Below, piece after piece: positions 20,370-28,419 of a stretch of DNA of 28,545 nt. The DNA comes from UBA6814 sp040753075. Its GTDB lineage: Bacteria > Desulfobacterota > Desulfovibrionia > Desulfovibrionales > Desulfovibrionaceae. The DNA lies in assembly GCA_040753075.1 (NCBI GenBank), contig JBFMHA010000047.1:1-28545 (forward strand), read 5' to 3'. How positions within the stretch are numbered: the first letter of the stretch is position 1; each line of letters opens with the position of its first letter. The notes beneath the pieces are model-generated. The model made no database searches, was not told where the DNA came from, and saw nothing but the letters and a program-made list of their open reading frames with translations. The translations under genes were made by a program, and so were the position numbers.

Positions 20370-23300
20370 TCAGGCCGCGGCTTGGGCCCCGGCCTCGGGC
20401 AGGTCCTCCCGGGCCATTTCCTGGAGGTCCTCCAGGTATTCCGGATACCGGTGCAGGTAGAAGGCCAGCGCCGAGGCGAAGTTCTTGCCCACCAGGCCGT
20501 CCAGGAACATCTGGCTGATCTCCCGCTCCCGCTGCAGCACCAGCTGGGAGAGCAGGAAGGCGCGCCGCTCCTCCCGGGTCAGGCCGGCCAGGGAGCGGCG
20601 CAGGGCCTGTCGGGCGCGGGGTTGGTACATCCAGAAATAGAGCAGGTCCAGGGTGTTGACGATGATCATGGACAGGAGATCCCGGCCCTCGCCGGACAGC
20701 TCCTTCACCAGGCGCTCCGGGGTGGCCAGCAGGGCCGCCACGTCGGTGGTGGGCATGGCCAGCTCCAGCCGGGCGAAGGTGTCGAAGACCTGGCGCAGCT
20801 TGACCCCGAAGTCGTAGTCGCGCAGCCGCAGGTTCTGCCTCCGGTCGGCCAGGCCCTCGATGATGGCCGCCACGCAGTCCGAGGCCAGCTTGGAGATGAT
20901 GGCCGCCCATTTCTGCAGGGCCAGGTGGGCGGCCTCCGGGGGCATGCCCGTGGCTTCCAGCAGCCCCACGGCCACCCCGTTCAGGGCCAGGGCCAGCGGG
21001 ATGGAGATCACGCTGCGCAGGAGGTTGCCGAAGGCCGCCGCCCGGGGCAGGCCGCGCAGCAGGTTGTGGCTCATGAGGTACAGGCCGTTGACCACGGCCA
21101 TGACCGAGTACAGGGCCACGGGGTTGGTGTGGGTGGTGATGCCCATCCCCTGGGCCATGATCACGTTCTTCACCAGCCAGTCCAGCAGCGGCACCGAGAA
21201 TCCGGTGAAGAGCAGGGAGTCCGACAGCCGGTCCCAACTCACGAAGTCCCACCAGCGCAGGAGCGGCGAGCGGCGAAGTCCCCCGCCGCCCAGCACCGAC
21301 TGGATCACGTTGCGCACCCCGGTGATGCCGAACCAGATGAAGGCCCCCAGCCAGGCCAGCACCCACCAGTCCTTGGTCAGGAAGAAGGTGGCGAAGGCGG
21401 GCACGAAGCCGGCCAGGACCTTGAGCACGTTCTTCAGGTTGGTGTTCAGGTAGCGAAGCGGGGGACGCCGGGGGCGGGTTTCGGGCAGGGCGTCGCAGTC
21501 CAGGCGCAGGCCGTTGCCGTTGTCCGCGGTGAAGCCGCCCAGCAGGCGCAGGTTGCCCCGGGTCTTGGGGCTCCAGTGGTGGGCGTCCACCACCCATTCG
21601 TCGCGGTGGCGGGAGAACAGGGTTCGGGGGCCGGCGGGGGCGCCGTTCTCTCGGGGCAGGTAGGTGCGGCGGCGGAACACCGTGAGCTGCACCGGCAGGG
21701 ATGCCGGGCCGTGCGCCGCAGCGTTCAGCCGGCGCTGGGCCGAGCGGGGCAGGGTGTCGGCCACCACCAGGCCCATGCCCGGAGTCAGGCGGGAGGAGCC
21801 GGTGGAGTCGGTTCCCACCCGGGAGCGCAGAGGGGCCTTGGCGTAGGCCGCGCGAAGCGCGGCCATGTTCCGGAGCACCAGGGTGAGCTTCTCCCGCCGC
21901 TCTGCGGCGTCGGGCTGCCCGGACTTGTCCACCCCGTCCCGGATGGAGGCGATGGCGCGCTTGAGGCGCACCGCGTTGCGGGAGTTGATGGCCTGCTGCA
22001 GGGCGATGATCCGCTCGAAGTCCGTGCAGCGGTCGTAGGCCCAGTCCTTGTAGTTGAAGATCTCCAGATGGGAGATGAGTCCGCCGCAGTCGTGCAGCAG
22101 CTCCAGCACGTCCTCGGCGCGCAGGGAGGACAGGCCGAGGGTGATGGCGTGGCCGGGATGCAGTTCGGCCAGCCGGGCCAGGAGCACCGCCGGAGGCACG
22201 CGCATGAGTCCCGGTGTCCCGGGCTCGTCGCTGGGCGCCGAGGGATCGGTCAGATGGGGATTGGCCTGGGGCCGCAGCCAGCGCTCGATGATGGTGTCGA
22301 TGTCCAGGGCGTCCATGCGCCCCACCAACTCCTCGGCGGCCCGGCGCTCCTCTGCGCTGGCCGAGCAGGCCGAGTGCAGGGCCGAGGTGCGGGCGGCCAT
22401 GAGCGGGAAGAGCCGGTCGTGGACGAGCTTGCCCAGGTGGTGCAGGGAGGCCTGTCCCTCGCCCACCAGGGCCAGGAGTTCGGAGCGGGGCAGGGGGGGC
22501 AGGTTCAGGCCGAATTCCTGGTTCAGGTCCGGCCGGTGCCGCACGTTGAACTGCTCAAGAGCCGCGAACACGTATTGTTCCTGGTATGCCGTGACTTCCC
22601 GCCCCTCGGCCATGAGCGCGGAGGTGTCGGGCTGGTAGAGGAAGTCCAGGAACTCGCGCGGCTCGGTGAATCCGCGCAGGGTCCAGGTGAAGCGAACCAG
22701 GCGGCCGCGGAAGGGCGCGCAGAACTCGATGCCCACCCGCACCTTGATCCCCACGATGGCCGCGGCCTCCAGCAGCTCTTCGGCCACTTCCGGGGGCACG
22801 TGGTTGTAGTAGACCACCGTGAGCCTGCGGATGCCCTTGATCCAGGCGTCCATGATCAGGTGGGTGGCGGACTTGCGGCCCTTGGTGTTGGCGTCGTGAA
22901 CGTGGTCGTCGAAGGCCAGCTGGTTCCAGTCCTCCGGCATCTCGACCAGATGGTACTTGGTCAGCTGGGCGGCGATGACCCTGGGCTTGCCCGCCGCGGC
23001 CATGCGGAAGTCGCGGGCCAGCTTGAGCCGTTCGACCTCATCCTTCTCCCGGGCCAGCGCCTTCATGATGCTCAGGAGCACCCGGGCGGTGTTCATGCGC
23101 AGGTGGGTGTGGGCGCTGGCCAGGGTCTCCTCGTGCAGGGCGCGCAGGCAGGAGAGCCGCTCGCCGGCCCGGCCGCGCTCCAGGGAGCGGAACAGGGCCA
23201 TGACTGCGTAGGCTATGCGCAGGCCCCGGGTGGCGGCCATCTCCTTGATGCCGCGGGGGTGCATGGAGGGCGCGAGCAGGCGCTTGAAGCCGCGGCCCGA

Positions 23301-23450
23301 ATCCTCGGCCAGGACGTCGGACACGATGGACAGGAGCTGGTGGTCCCTGCGGTCGAAGTAGAAGCGGGAAAAGCGGCTTGCGAAGGGCATGGCCTCGTCC
23401 TGCGGCCCGGCGGCCGGGGTCGCGATGTTGCAGTTCGACGACGGACGCAT
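20370..23450 (-). CDS. Large protein of unknown function: PHP-like N-terminal region plus membrane region
   Basis: The protein has about 1,026 residues from the ATG at 23450; an ATG at 23390 (MPFASRFSRFYF) is an equally good start. Positions here count from the TTG at 23462. The order DDHVHD (185-190), YYNH (218-221), GIEF (244-247), LHPGH (434-438) and HLEIFN (465-470) is like the metal-binding motifs of PHP phosphoesterases, but no final SD-x-H is evident. From about 672 to 838 there are roughly five membrane helices, including WVLAWLGAFIWFGI and NPVALYSVMAVVNGLYLM. An amphipathic C-terminal domain follows, with YFWMYQPRARQALRRSL and REREISQMFLDGL. It lies 50 bases after the cysteine desulfurase gene on the same strand. 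The function is unknown; the PHP relationship is inferred from motif order alone. Confidence 0.85.
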   Translation of the reverse strand: MRPSSNCNIATPAAGPQDEAMPFASRFSRFYFDRRDHQLLSIVSDVLAEDSGRGFKRLLAPSMHPRGIKEMAATRGLRIAYAVMALFRSLERGRAGERLSCLRALHEETLASAHTHLRMNTARVLLSIMKALAREKDEVERLKLARDFRMAAAGKPRVIAAQLTKYHLVEMPEDWNQLAFDDHVHDANTKGRKSATHLIMDAWIKGIRRLTVVYYNHVPPEVAEELLEAAAIVGIKVRVGIEFCAPFRGRLVRFTWTLRGFTEPREFLDFLYQPDTSALMAEGREVTAYQEQYVFAALEQFNVRHRPDLNQEFGLNLPPLPRSELLALVGEGQASLHHLGKLVHDRLFPLMAARTSALHSACSASAEERRAAEELVGRMDALDIDTIIERWLRPQANPHLTDPSAPSDEPGTPGLMRVPPAVLLARLAELHPGHAITLGLSSLRAEDVLELLHDCGGLISHLEIFNYKDWAYDRCTDFERIIALQQAINSRNAVRLKRAIASIRDGVDKSGQPDAAERREKLTLVLRNMAALRAAYAKAPLRSRVGTDSTGSSRLTPGMGLVVADTLPRSAQRRLNAAAHGPASLPVQLTVFRRRTYLPRENGAPAGPRTLFSRHRDEWVVDAHHWSPKTRGNLRLLGGFTADNGNGLRLDCDALPETRPRRPPLRYLNTNLKNVLKVLAGFVPAFATFFLTKDWWVLAWLGAFIWFGITGVRNVIQSVLGGGGLRRSPLLRWWDFVSWDRLSDSLLFTGFSVPLLDWLVKNVIMAQGMGITTHTNPVALYSVMAVVNGLYLMSHNLLRGLPRAAAFGNLLRSVISIPLALALNGVAVGLLEATGMPPEAAHLALQKWAAIISKLASDCVAAIIEGLADRRQNLRLRDYDFGVKLRQVFDTFARLELAMPTTDVAALLATPERLVKELSGEGRDLLSMIIVNTLDLLYFWMYQPRARQALRRSLAGLTREERRAFLLSQLVLQREREISQMFLDGLVGKNFASALAFYLHRYPEYLEDLQEMAREDLPEAGAQAAA

Positions 23451-23500
23451 CGTCCCCTGCAACTCCCCGCAATGTCAAGGGCATTCTCCCCCGGATCGGC

Positions 23501-24631
23501 TCAGTTCAAGGCGGCCAGGACCCGGCCCAGCCGCTCCACCAGTTCGGCCGCGTCCTGCTCCGTGGTGGGCCGGCCCCAGGAGATGCGCACCGCGCCCCGG
23601 GCGTACTCGGCCGGGATGCGCATGGCCGCCAGCACGTGGGACAGGGACTCGGCGTCCGCATGGCAGGCCGCGCCGGCCGACACGCCCACCTCCAGCCCGG
23701 CCAGGCCCGAGAGGATGTCTCCGGCGCGCAGGCCCCGGAAGCAGATCATGGCGGTGTTGGGCAGCCGCGGGGCCTCCTCTCCGGCCACCAGGAAATCCCG
23801 GTCCAAGCCGCGCAGGCCCGCGAGCAGGGCCTGGCCCAGCCGGCGCTGCCGGGCCTCCTCCTGCGCGAGGTCCGCGCCGGCCAACTCCGCGGCCGCGCCC
23901 AGGGCGGCCAGGTAGGGCACGTTCTCGGTGCCCGGCCGCACCTTCTTCTCCTGGCCGCCGCCGAAGGACAGGGCCTCCAGCGGAGCGCCCTCGCGCACGT
24001 ACAGCGCGCCCACGCCCTTGGGAGCGTACATCTTGTGCCCGGCCAGGCTTAGGTAGTCCGCTCCCAGGGCCTTCACGTCCACCGGAATCTTGCCGCAGGC
24101 CTGGGCCGCATCGGTGTGCACCAGGATGCCCCGCTCCCGGGCCCGGGCCGCGATCTCGGCCACCGGGTTCAGCACCCCGGTCTCGTTGTTGGCCAGCATC
24201 ACCGAGATGAGCCGGGTGCGCGGGGTGCATGCCGCCAGCACAACGCCCGGGTCCGCCCGGCCGTCGCCGCCCACGGGGACCACCGTGACTCCCACTCCGC
24301 GCCGGGACAGGATCCGGGCCGGCTCCAGCACCGCGGGATGCTCCGTGGCCGAGACCACCATATGCGCTCCGGACAATCGGGGCAGCAGGCCCAGGAGCAC
24401 GATGTTGTTGGACTCCGTGGCGCAGCCGGTGAAGATCACGTTTCCCGGAGCGCAGCCCAGGAGCCTGGCCACCTGGGCCCGGGCCAGGTCCGTTGCGGCC
24501 TTGGCCGCGAGTCCCCACTCGTGTCCGCTGCCCGGATTGCCGAACCGTTCGGTGAAGAAGGGGAGCATGGCCTCCGTGATTCCCGGCAGGAGCGGCGTGG
24601 TGGCGTTGTAGTCAAAATAGAGCCTGCGCAT
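23501..24631 (-). CDS. Cysteine desulfurase (NifS/IscS family)
   Basis: The protein has 376 residues. This PLP enzyme removes sulfur from cysteine as a persulfide, for iron-sulfur clusters or other sulfur acceptors. MRRLYFDYNATTP opens the protein. HTDAAQACGK, the PLP lysine K200 in LAGHKMYAPKG, RPGTENVP and the persulfide cysteine C323 in GAACHAD are all present. There is no scaffold protein (iscU, nifU) or IscR next to it, so its sulfur acceptor is unclear and a specific symbol is not justified. A good ribosome binding site (TGAGGAAAC) precedes the ATG. It is followed by the large membrane protein gene. Confidence 0.94.
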   Translation of the reverse strand: MRRLYFDYNATTPLLPGITEAMLPFFTERFGNPGSGHEWGLAAKAATDLARAQVARLLGCAPGNVIFTGCATESNNIVLLGLLPRLSGAHMVVSATEHPAVLEPARILSRRGVGVTVVPVGGDGRADPGVVLAACTPRTRLISVMLANNETGVLNPVAEIAARARERGILVHTDAAQACGKIPVDVKALGADYLSLAGHKMYAPKGVGALYVREGAPLEALSFGGGQEKKVRPGTENVPYLAALGAAAELAGADLAQEEARQRRLGQALLAGLRGLDRDFLVAGEEAPRLPNTAMICFRGLRAGDILSGLAGLEVGVSAGAACHADAESLSHVLAAMRIPAEYARGAVRISWGRPTTEQDAAELVERLGRVLAALN

Positions 24632-24740
24632 GTTTCCTCAGATTTCCTTGTGTTGCGGGATGTTGCGTGATGGTGTACGGCGCGGGAAGGGGAAGGGGAG
24701 GAAACCCTGGCGCAATGGGGGGCGAGAGTTGAACAAAGCG

Positions 24741-24769
24741 TTGCAATGTGGCATGAGATGAATAATAAT
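24741..24769 (+). promoter_or_regulatory. A/T-rich sigma-70-like promoter for the TPR gene
   Basis: TTGCAA (24741-24746) and AATAAT (24764-24769) have a 17-bp spacer in a conspicuous A/T island between divergent genes. Transcription would start near 24776, which leaves no room for a leader before the ATG at 24780 and favours the ATG at 24819. Confidence 0.5.
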
Positions 24770-24818
24770 TATATAAGAAATGGCCGTCAGCAACCCGGCG
24801 GCGACAGGGGATAGCGTC

Positions 24819-25646
24819 ATGTTCAACACGCCCGCCAAGATGGCCCGAGAAAACGTAGCCCGGGCCAGCCGCGACCTGCTCAAAGGCGATATGACCAAGG
24901 CCGTCGGCTTCTGCTGTGACGCCCTGAAGATCATGATCGAGTCCACCATATTCGGCAAGGAGAAGTTCGAGGTCGAGGTGCATCTGCAGGAGTTCCTCAA
25001 GGAGTTCAACCAGAATCCCGAGGTGAAGGCCTATTTCGCGGCCAAGGAGGTGCACACTTCGCCCTACGTGCGCTTTGCCCGGGGAGAGGAGCGCAAGCTC
25101 CTGGCCGCCCTGTCCGTGGTCCTCGGCGACCTGCAGGAGGCCGAGGTCCAGAGCGTCGAGGGCGAGAAGCAGCGCCAGGCCGACGAGATCCGGGACACCC
25201 TGGACCAGGGCCAGCAGCTTCTGGACTCCAAGGAGCTGCCCAAGGCCAAGGCCGTTCTCAAGCGCCTGGTGGAGAAGTATCCCAAGGAGGAGGGCCTCAA
25301 GACCGACGTGGGCGGCCGGCTGCTCAAGGCCGGGCTGTTCTTCGAGGCCGGCGAGATACTGGAGCAGGCCATCTCCGAGAATCCCAAGGACAGCAAGGCC
25401 CTGGCCCTTGCCGTGCAGGCCTACAAGAGCGCCCGCGAGTTCGCCAAGATGGAGGTGCTCTACAAGTTCGCGCTCAAGACCTACGGCTCCCACCCCAGGA
25501 CCCTGCTGCACATGGCCGAGATGTATTTCGAATGGAACAAGTGGGACGACGCCTACAATTTCGCCAAGCAGGCCTATGACGCCGACAACTCCCTGGACAA
25601 GGCCAAGGAGATCATGGACACCACGGCCAAGCGCATCTTCGGCTAG
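24819..25646 (+). CDS. Tetratricopeptide-repeat protein
   Basis: The protein has 275 residues and is predicted cytoplasmic, with no signal or membrane segment. A conserved N-terminal helical region (about 1-95) begins MFNTPAKMARENVARASRDL. A charged coil (about 100-130) and TPR units follow, e.g. AKAVLKRLVEKYPKE, AGEILEQAISENPKD, EVLYKFALKTYGSHP and DDAYNFAKQAYDAD. The ATG at 24819 has AGGGGA eight bases upstream, whereas the earlier ATG at 24780 has none. No catalytic domain is visible; it is probably an adaptor in a complex that is not encoded nearby. Confidence 0.85.
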   Translation: MFNTPAKMARENVARASRDLLKGDMTKAVGFCCDALKIMIESTIFGKEKFEVEVHLQEFLKEFNQNPEVKAYFAAKEVHTSPYVRFARGEERKLLAALSVVLGDLQEAEVQSVEGEKQRQADEIRDTLDQGQQLLDSKELPKAKAVLKRLVEKYPKEEGLKTDVGGRLLKAGLFFEAGEILEQAISENPKDSKALALAVQAYKSAREFAKMEVLYKFALKTYGSHPRTLLHMAEMYFEWNKWDDAYNFAKQAYDADNSLDKAKEIMDTTAKRIFG

Positions 25647-25773
25647 CGGCGGGCCGCTGATCATCCCGCGATCGCCGCCTCTGTCCGCCATGCATAGGCC
25701 CTGGAGTCACGTCGCGCCTTGCTCCCGCGGCTTTTGAGCGGCCCGGGCCACGTCGTCCAACTGGAAGTTTCCC

Positions 25774-26334
25774 ATGCACGAGACCAGCCTCGGCCAGACC
25801 ATCCGCGACTACCTGACCGGCGAGGAGATCGAGAACACCTCCTACGAGGACTTCCGCCAGGCCCTGGCGCGGCTGCTGGTGGAGGAGCTGGGCTATCCCC
25901 GCGACCGCCTGCGGCCCAAGGTCGGGATCACGTTTCCCCTCGAGGGGCGGGACTACTGCCGGGTGGCGGACCTGGTGGCTTACGACGATGCGGGTCGGCC
26001 TCTGCTCCTCATCCTCTTCGGCGCGGGCCAGCCCGGCTCCTTTGACCGGGAGCTGCTGGCCGCTGCCCGGCTGCTCCCCGGCGGTCCGGCCCCCCTGGCC
26101 GCGGCCACCAACACCGAGGACGCGGTGCTCCACGCCGCGGCCGACGGCCGCCGCCTGGCCACGGGCATGTCCGCCATCCCCCGCTGGGACCGGCTCCAGG
26201 CCCTGGCCGCAGAGCATCCCGCCGCGCCCATGACCGCGGACCGCGCCGAGCGCGAGCGCCGCATCCTCTTCACCTACAGCGAGTTTCTCGCCTCCTCCTG
26301 CCGCCACACCTGCCGGCCCAGGCCCTCGGGCTAG
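25774..26334 (+). CDS. Degenerate HsdR N-terminal-like (nuclease-fold) protein
   Basis: The protein has 186 residues. The N-terminal part (YEDFRQALARLLVEELGYPRD) and the segment RVADLVAYDDAGRPLLLI follow the pattern of stand-alone HsdR-N proteins, which are small relatives of the nuclease domain of type I restriction enzymes. In active members the strand after this reads IE-x-K. Here it is ILFGAG, so the Glu and Lys that bind metal and catalyse cleavage are missing. AAATNTEDAVLHAA corresponds to the conserved TN-x-xD region. It is probably a non-catalytic nucleic-acid or nucleotide binder. No hsdM or hsdS is present. It could form a short operon with nothing else in view. Confidence 0.75.
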   Translation: MHETSLGQTIRDYLTGEEIENTSYEDFRQALARLLVEELGYPRDRLRPKVGITFPLEGRDYCRVADLVAYDDAGRPLLLILFGAGQPGSFDRELLAAARLLPGGPAPLAAATNTEDAVLHAAADGRRLATGMSAIPRWDRLQALAAEHPAAPMTADRAERERRILFTYSEFLASSCRHTCRPRPSG

Positions 26335-26349
26335 CAGGTCCTCCCTTCC

Positions 26350-26378
26350 TTGCCTCCCGCCCCCGGCTGGTCTACAAC
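26350..26378 (+). promoter_or_regulatory. Candidate sigma-70 promoter
   Basis: TTGCCT (26350-26355) and TACAAC (26373-26378) have a 17-bp spacer, about 40 bases before the start of the small gene at 26424. Confidence 0.45.
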
Positions 26379-26423
26379 CCCCGGACCGCCCGGCGGGCGG
26401 CACATGCGAGACAAGGAGCCATC

Positions 26424-26669
26424 ATGGTCAAGAGCTTTGCCGCGCCCTTGGCGCGCGACCCCGAGGCGCTGGTGGCGGCGGCCCGGGAACAGGCCCGCGC
26501 CGCGGGCGCGCTGTTCGAGGGCGACGCCGCCGCCGGCCGGTTCGCGGCCCGGGGCGTGGAGGGAACCTACGAGGTGGCCGGCGGCCAGGTGCGCGTCACC
26601 GTGACCCGCATGCCGGCCTTTGCCCCCTGGAGTCTGGTGGAGGGCGAGTTGCGCAAGTTCTTCAGCTAG
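26424..26669 (+). CDS. Small conserved-looking protein of unknown function
   Basis: The protein has 81 residues: an N-terminal helix (ALVAAAREQARAAG), then strands in FEGDAAAGRFAARGVEGTYEV and VRVTVTRMP, and a final amphipathic helix (SLVEGELRKFFS). The order helix-strands-helix with a central GVxGxY-type turn recalls small proteins related to the polyhydroxyalkanoate-granule family, but this is a weak resemblance. AAGGAG precedes the ATG. The M24 peptidase gene begins ten bases after its stop, so the two are likely co-transcribed. Confidence 0.7.
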   Translation: MVKSFAAPLARDPEALVAAAREQARAAGALFEGDAAAGRFAARGVEGTYEVAGGQVRVTVTRMPAFAPWSLVEGELRKFFS

Positions 26670-26679
26670 GGAGCCTGCC

Positions 26680-27921
26680 GTGGAACAGACCGGATTCACC
26701 GCCCTGGAGCGCGCGCCCCGGGCCGAACTGGAGGCCCGCTGGGCGCGCTGCCGCCGGCTCATGGCCGAACACTTTCCCGGGGCCTCGGGCCTGCTGGCCT
26801 TCTCCCGGGTCAACCTCTACTGGCTCACCGGGGCCCTGGCCAACGGCCTCTGCTGGCTGCCCGCCGAAGGGGAGCCGGTCCTGCTCTCCCGCAAGGGCAT
26901 CGAGCGGGCGCGGCTGGAGTCGCCGGTCGCGCACATCCTGCCCTTCCGCAGCTACTCCAACCTGGCCGGGCTGCTGGCCGAGGCCGGTTCGCCCCTGGGA
27001 GAGGACGTGGCCGTGGAGTGCTCGGGCCTGTCCTGGATGCTGGGGCAGAAGCTGGAGCAGGCGTTGTCCCCCCGCCGGCTCCTGCCCGGGGACCGCATCC
27101 TGGCCCTGGGCCGGATGGTCAAGACCCCCTGGGAGCTGGCCAAGCTGCGCCTCTGCGGGGAGCGGCACCACCGCTGCCTGCACGACCTCCTGCCCGCGCG
27201 CATCCGGCCGGGCATGACCGAGCGGGAGATCTCCCACGCCTGCTGGGAGGTGTTCTTCTCCCAGGGGCACAGCGGCCAGTTGCGCATGGGCGCGTTCGGC
27301 GAGGAGATCTTCCTGGGCCACGTGTCCGCCGGCGACTCGGGCAACTATCCCAGCGTGTTCGACGGTCCCCTGGGCCTGCGGGGCGAGCATCCGGCCCTGC
27401 CTTTCATGGGCTACGCCGGCCGGGTATGGAAGGCCGGGGAGCCCCTGGCCTGCGACGTGGGCTTCTGCCTGGAAGGCTACCAGACGGACAAGACCCAGGT
27501 CTATTTCGCGGGCCGGGAATCCGAGGCGCCGCCAGACCTGGACCGCGCCCACCGGGCGGCCGTCGCCATCCAGGCCCGGGTGGCCGAGCTGGCCGTGCCC
27601 GGAGCCCTGCCCCGGGACCTGTGGCTGGCGGCCAGGGCCATGGCCGAGAAGGAAGGGGTGGCCGAAGGCTTCATGGGCCTGGGCGGCAACAAGGTGGCCT
27701 TCGTGGGTCACGGCATCGGCCTGCACATCGACGAGTTCCCGCCTCTGGCGGACAAGGTGGAGACGCCCCTGGAGCCCGGGATGGCGCTGGCCATCGAGCC
27801 CAAGATCGGGGTGCCCGGCCGGGGCATGGTGGGGGTGGAGAACACCTTCGAGGTGCGGGCCGAGGGCGGGGCCGCATGCCTGACCGGCGACGCCTACGGC
27901 ATGGTCTGCGTGGCCGGTTGA
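26680..27921 (+). CDS. M24-family metallopeptidase (Xaa-Pro aminopeptidase-like)
   Basis: The protein has 413 residues. An N-terminal creatinase-type domain (about 1-150, with FSRVNLYWLTGALANG) precedes the pita-bread catalytic domain. All five metal ligands are visible: D259 (CDVGF), D270 (TDKTQ), H344 (GHGIGLH), E373 (AIEPKIG) and E387 (VENTFEV). The family removes N-terminal residues before proline or cleaves related dipeptides in the cytoplasm; the exact substrate cannot be read. The GTG at 26680 has GGGAG upstream and lies ten bases after the preceding stop; the frame is open further left, inside that gene. A T run follows the stop but without a stem. Confidence 0.93.
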   Translation: MEQTGFTALERAPRAELEARWARCRRLMAEHFPGASGLLAFSRVNLYWLTGALANGLCWLPAEGEPVLLSRKGIERARLESPVAHILPFRSYSNLAGLLAEAGSPLGEDVAVECSGLSWMLGQKLEQALSPRRLLPGDRILALGRMVKTPWELAKLRLCGERHHRCLHDLLPARIRPGMTEREISHACWEVFFSQGHSGQLRMGAFGEEIFLGHVSAGDSGNYPSVFDGPLGLRGEHPALPFMGYAGRVWKAGEPLACDVGFCLEGYQTDKTQVYFAGRESEAPPDLDRAHRAAVAIQARVAELAVPGALPRDLWLAARAMAEKEGVAEGFMGLGGNKVAFVGHGIGLHIDEFPPLADKVETPLEPGMALAIEPKIGVPGRGMVGVENTFEVRAEGGAACLTGDAYGMVCVAG

Positions 27922-27950
27922 AGTTTTTTTTCCTGCCTGCGGAGAAGTCC

Positions 27951-27979
27951 TTGACAAGGGAGCCCCGAAAGTCTAAATC
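27951..27979 (+). promoter_or_regulatory. Sigma-70 promoter of tRNA-Lys
   Basis: A consensus TTGACA (27951-27956) and TAAATC (27974-27979) are separated by 17 bp, 20 bases before the tRNA. Confidence 0.88.
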
Positions 27980-27998
27980 AGCGCCCTGCCGCACGCGC

Positions 27999-28073
27999 GG
28001 GCCACTAGCTCAATGGTAGAGCAGCGGACTCTTAATCCGTTGGTTCAAGGTTCAAGTCCTTGGTGGCCCACCA
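27999..28073 (+). tRNA. tRNA-Lys (anticodon CTT)
   Basis: The acceptor stem GGGCCAC pairs with GTGGCCC (28063-28069), followed by discriminator A and an encoded CCA. The D arm (GCTC/GAGC), the anticodon arm with loop CTCTTAA (anticodon CTT at 28031-28033) and the T arm (CAAGG-TTCAAGT-CCTTG) all fold. It reads AAG codons. It has its own promoter and terminator, so it is a single-gene unit. tRNA 3' ends are common integration targets. Confidence 0.97.
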
Positions 28074-28080
28074 AGAATAA

Positions 28081-28120
28081 CGCGGGGTTAGGTTGAAAGC
28101 CTGACCCCGCGATTTCTTTT
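28081..28120 (+). terminator. Rho-independent terminator of tRNA-Lys
   Basis: A 12-bp stem with one G-T pair (28081-28092 with 28100-28111) closes a seven-base loop and is followed by ATTTCTTTT. Confidence 0.92.
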
Positions 28121-28142
28121 GGGCTACCACCGGGCTACCACC
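28121..28142. repeat. Tandem 11-bp direct repeat after tRNA-Lys
   Basis: GGGCTACCACC occurs twice in a row directly after the tRNA terminator. It may be a recombination-related sequence at an island boundary, but no integrase gene is in view. Confidence 0.6.
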
Positions 28143-28419
28143 GCCAGGCCCGTAGCCCCGAAGGCGGCAGGGCCACCACCACGGCCAGCACCACCGCGCC
28201 GCGGCCCACGGCCACCGCGCCGCGGCCCACGGCCACCGCCAGGGCCAGCACCGCCACGGCAGGACCAGCTTCTCCCCCGGCCCGCCTGCCGCCCCCACCT
28301 CACGCCGCAGGCCCCATGCGCTTCCACCCCTCCCGCGCCTTGGCCTGCGGTCCTCCGCCATGAAGGCCGCCCCTGCCCCGGGCTACCGCCAGCACGTCCA
28401 GGGCGATGATCTACAGCAC
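28143..28419. other. Gene-poor, repeat-rich stretch
   Basis: No supported gene is present. Frames on both strands are open because the DNA is almost free of A/T-rich stop codons, but they encode low-complexity Gly/Arg/Pro/Trp strings. The stretch includes the 21-bp tandem repeat at 28193. Confidence 0.5.
28193..28234. repeat. Two exact tandem copies of a 21-bp unit
   Basis: ACCGCGCCGCGGCCCACGGCC is present twice without mismatch (28193-28213 and 28214-28234). It lies among looser variants of CACGGCCA and GGGCCAGCACC. Confidence 0.9.

Noticed and set aside
28032..28361. Minus-strand open frame ending in the tRNA gene
   Set aside because: Its C terminus is antisense of tRNA-Lys and its body is Trp/Ala/Arg low complexity from the 21-bp repeat.
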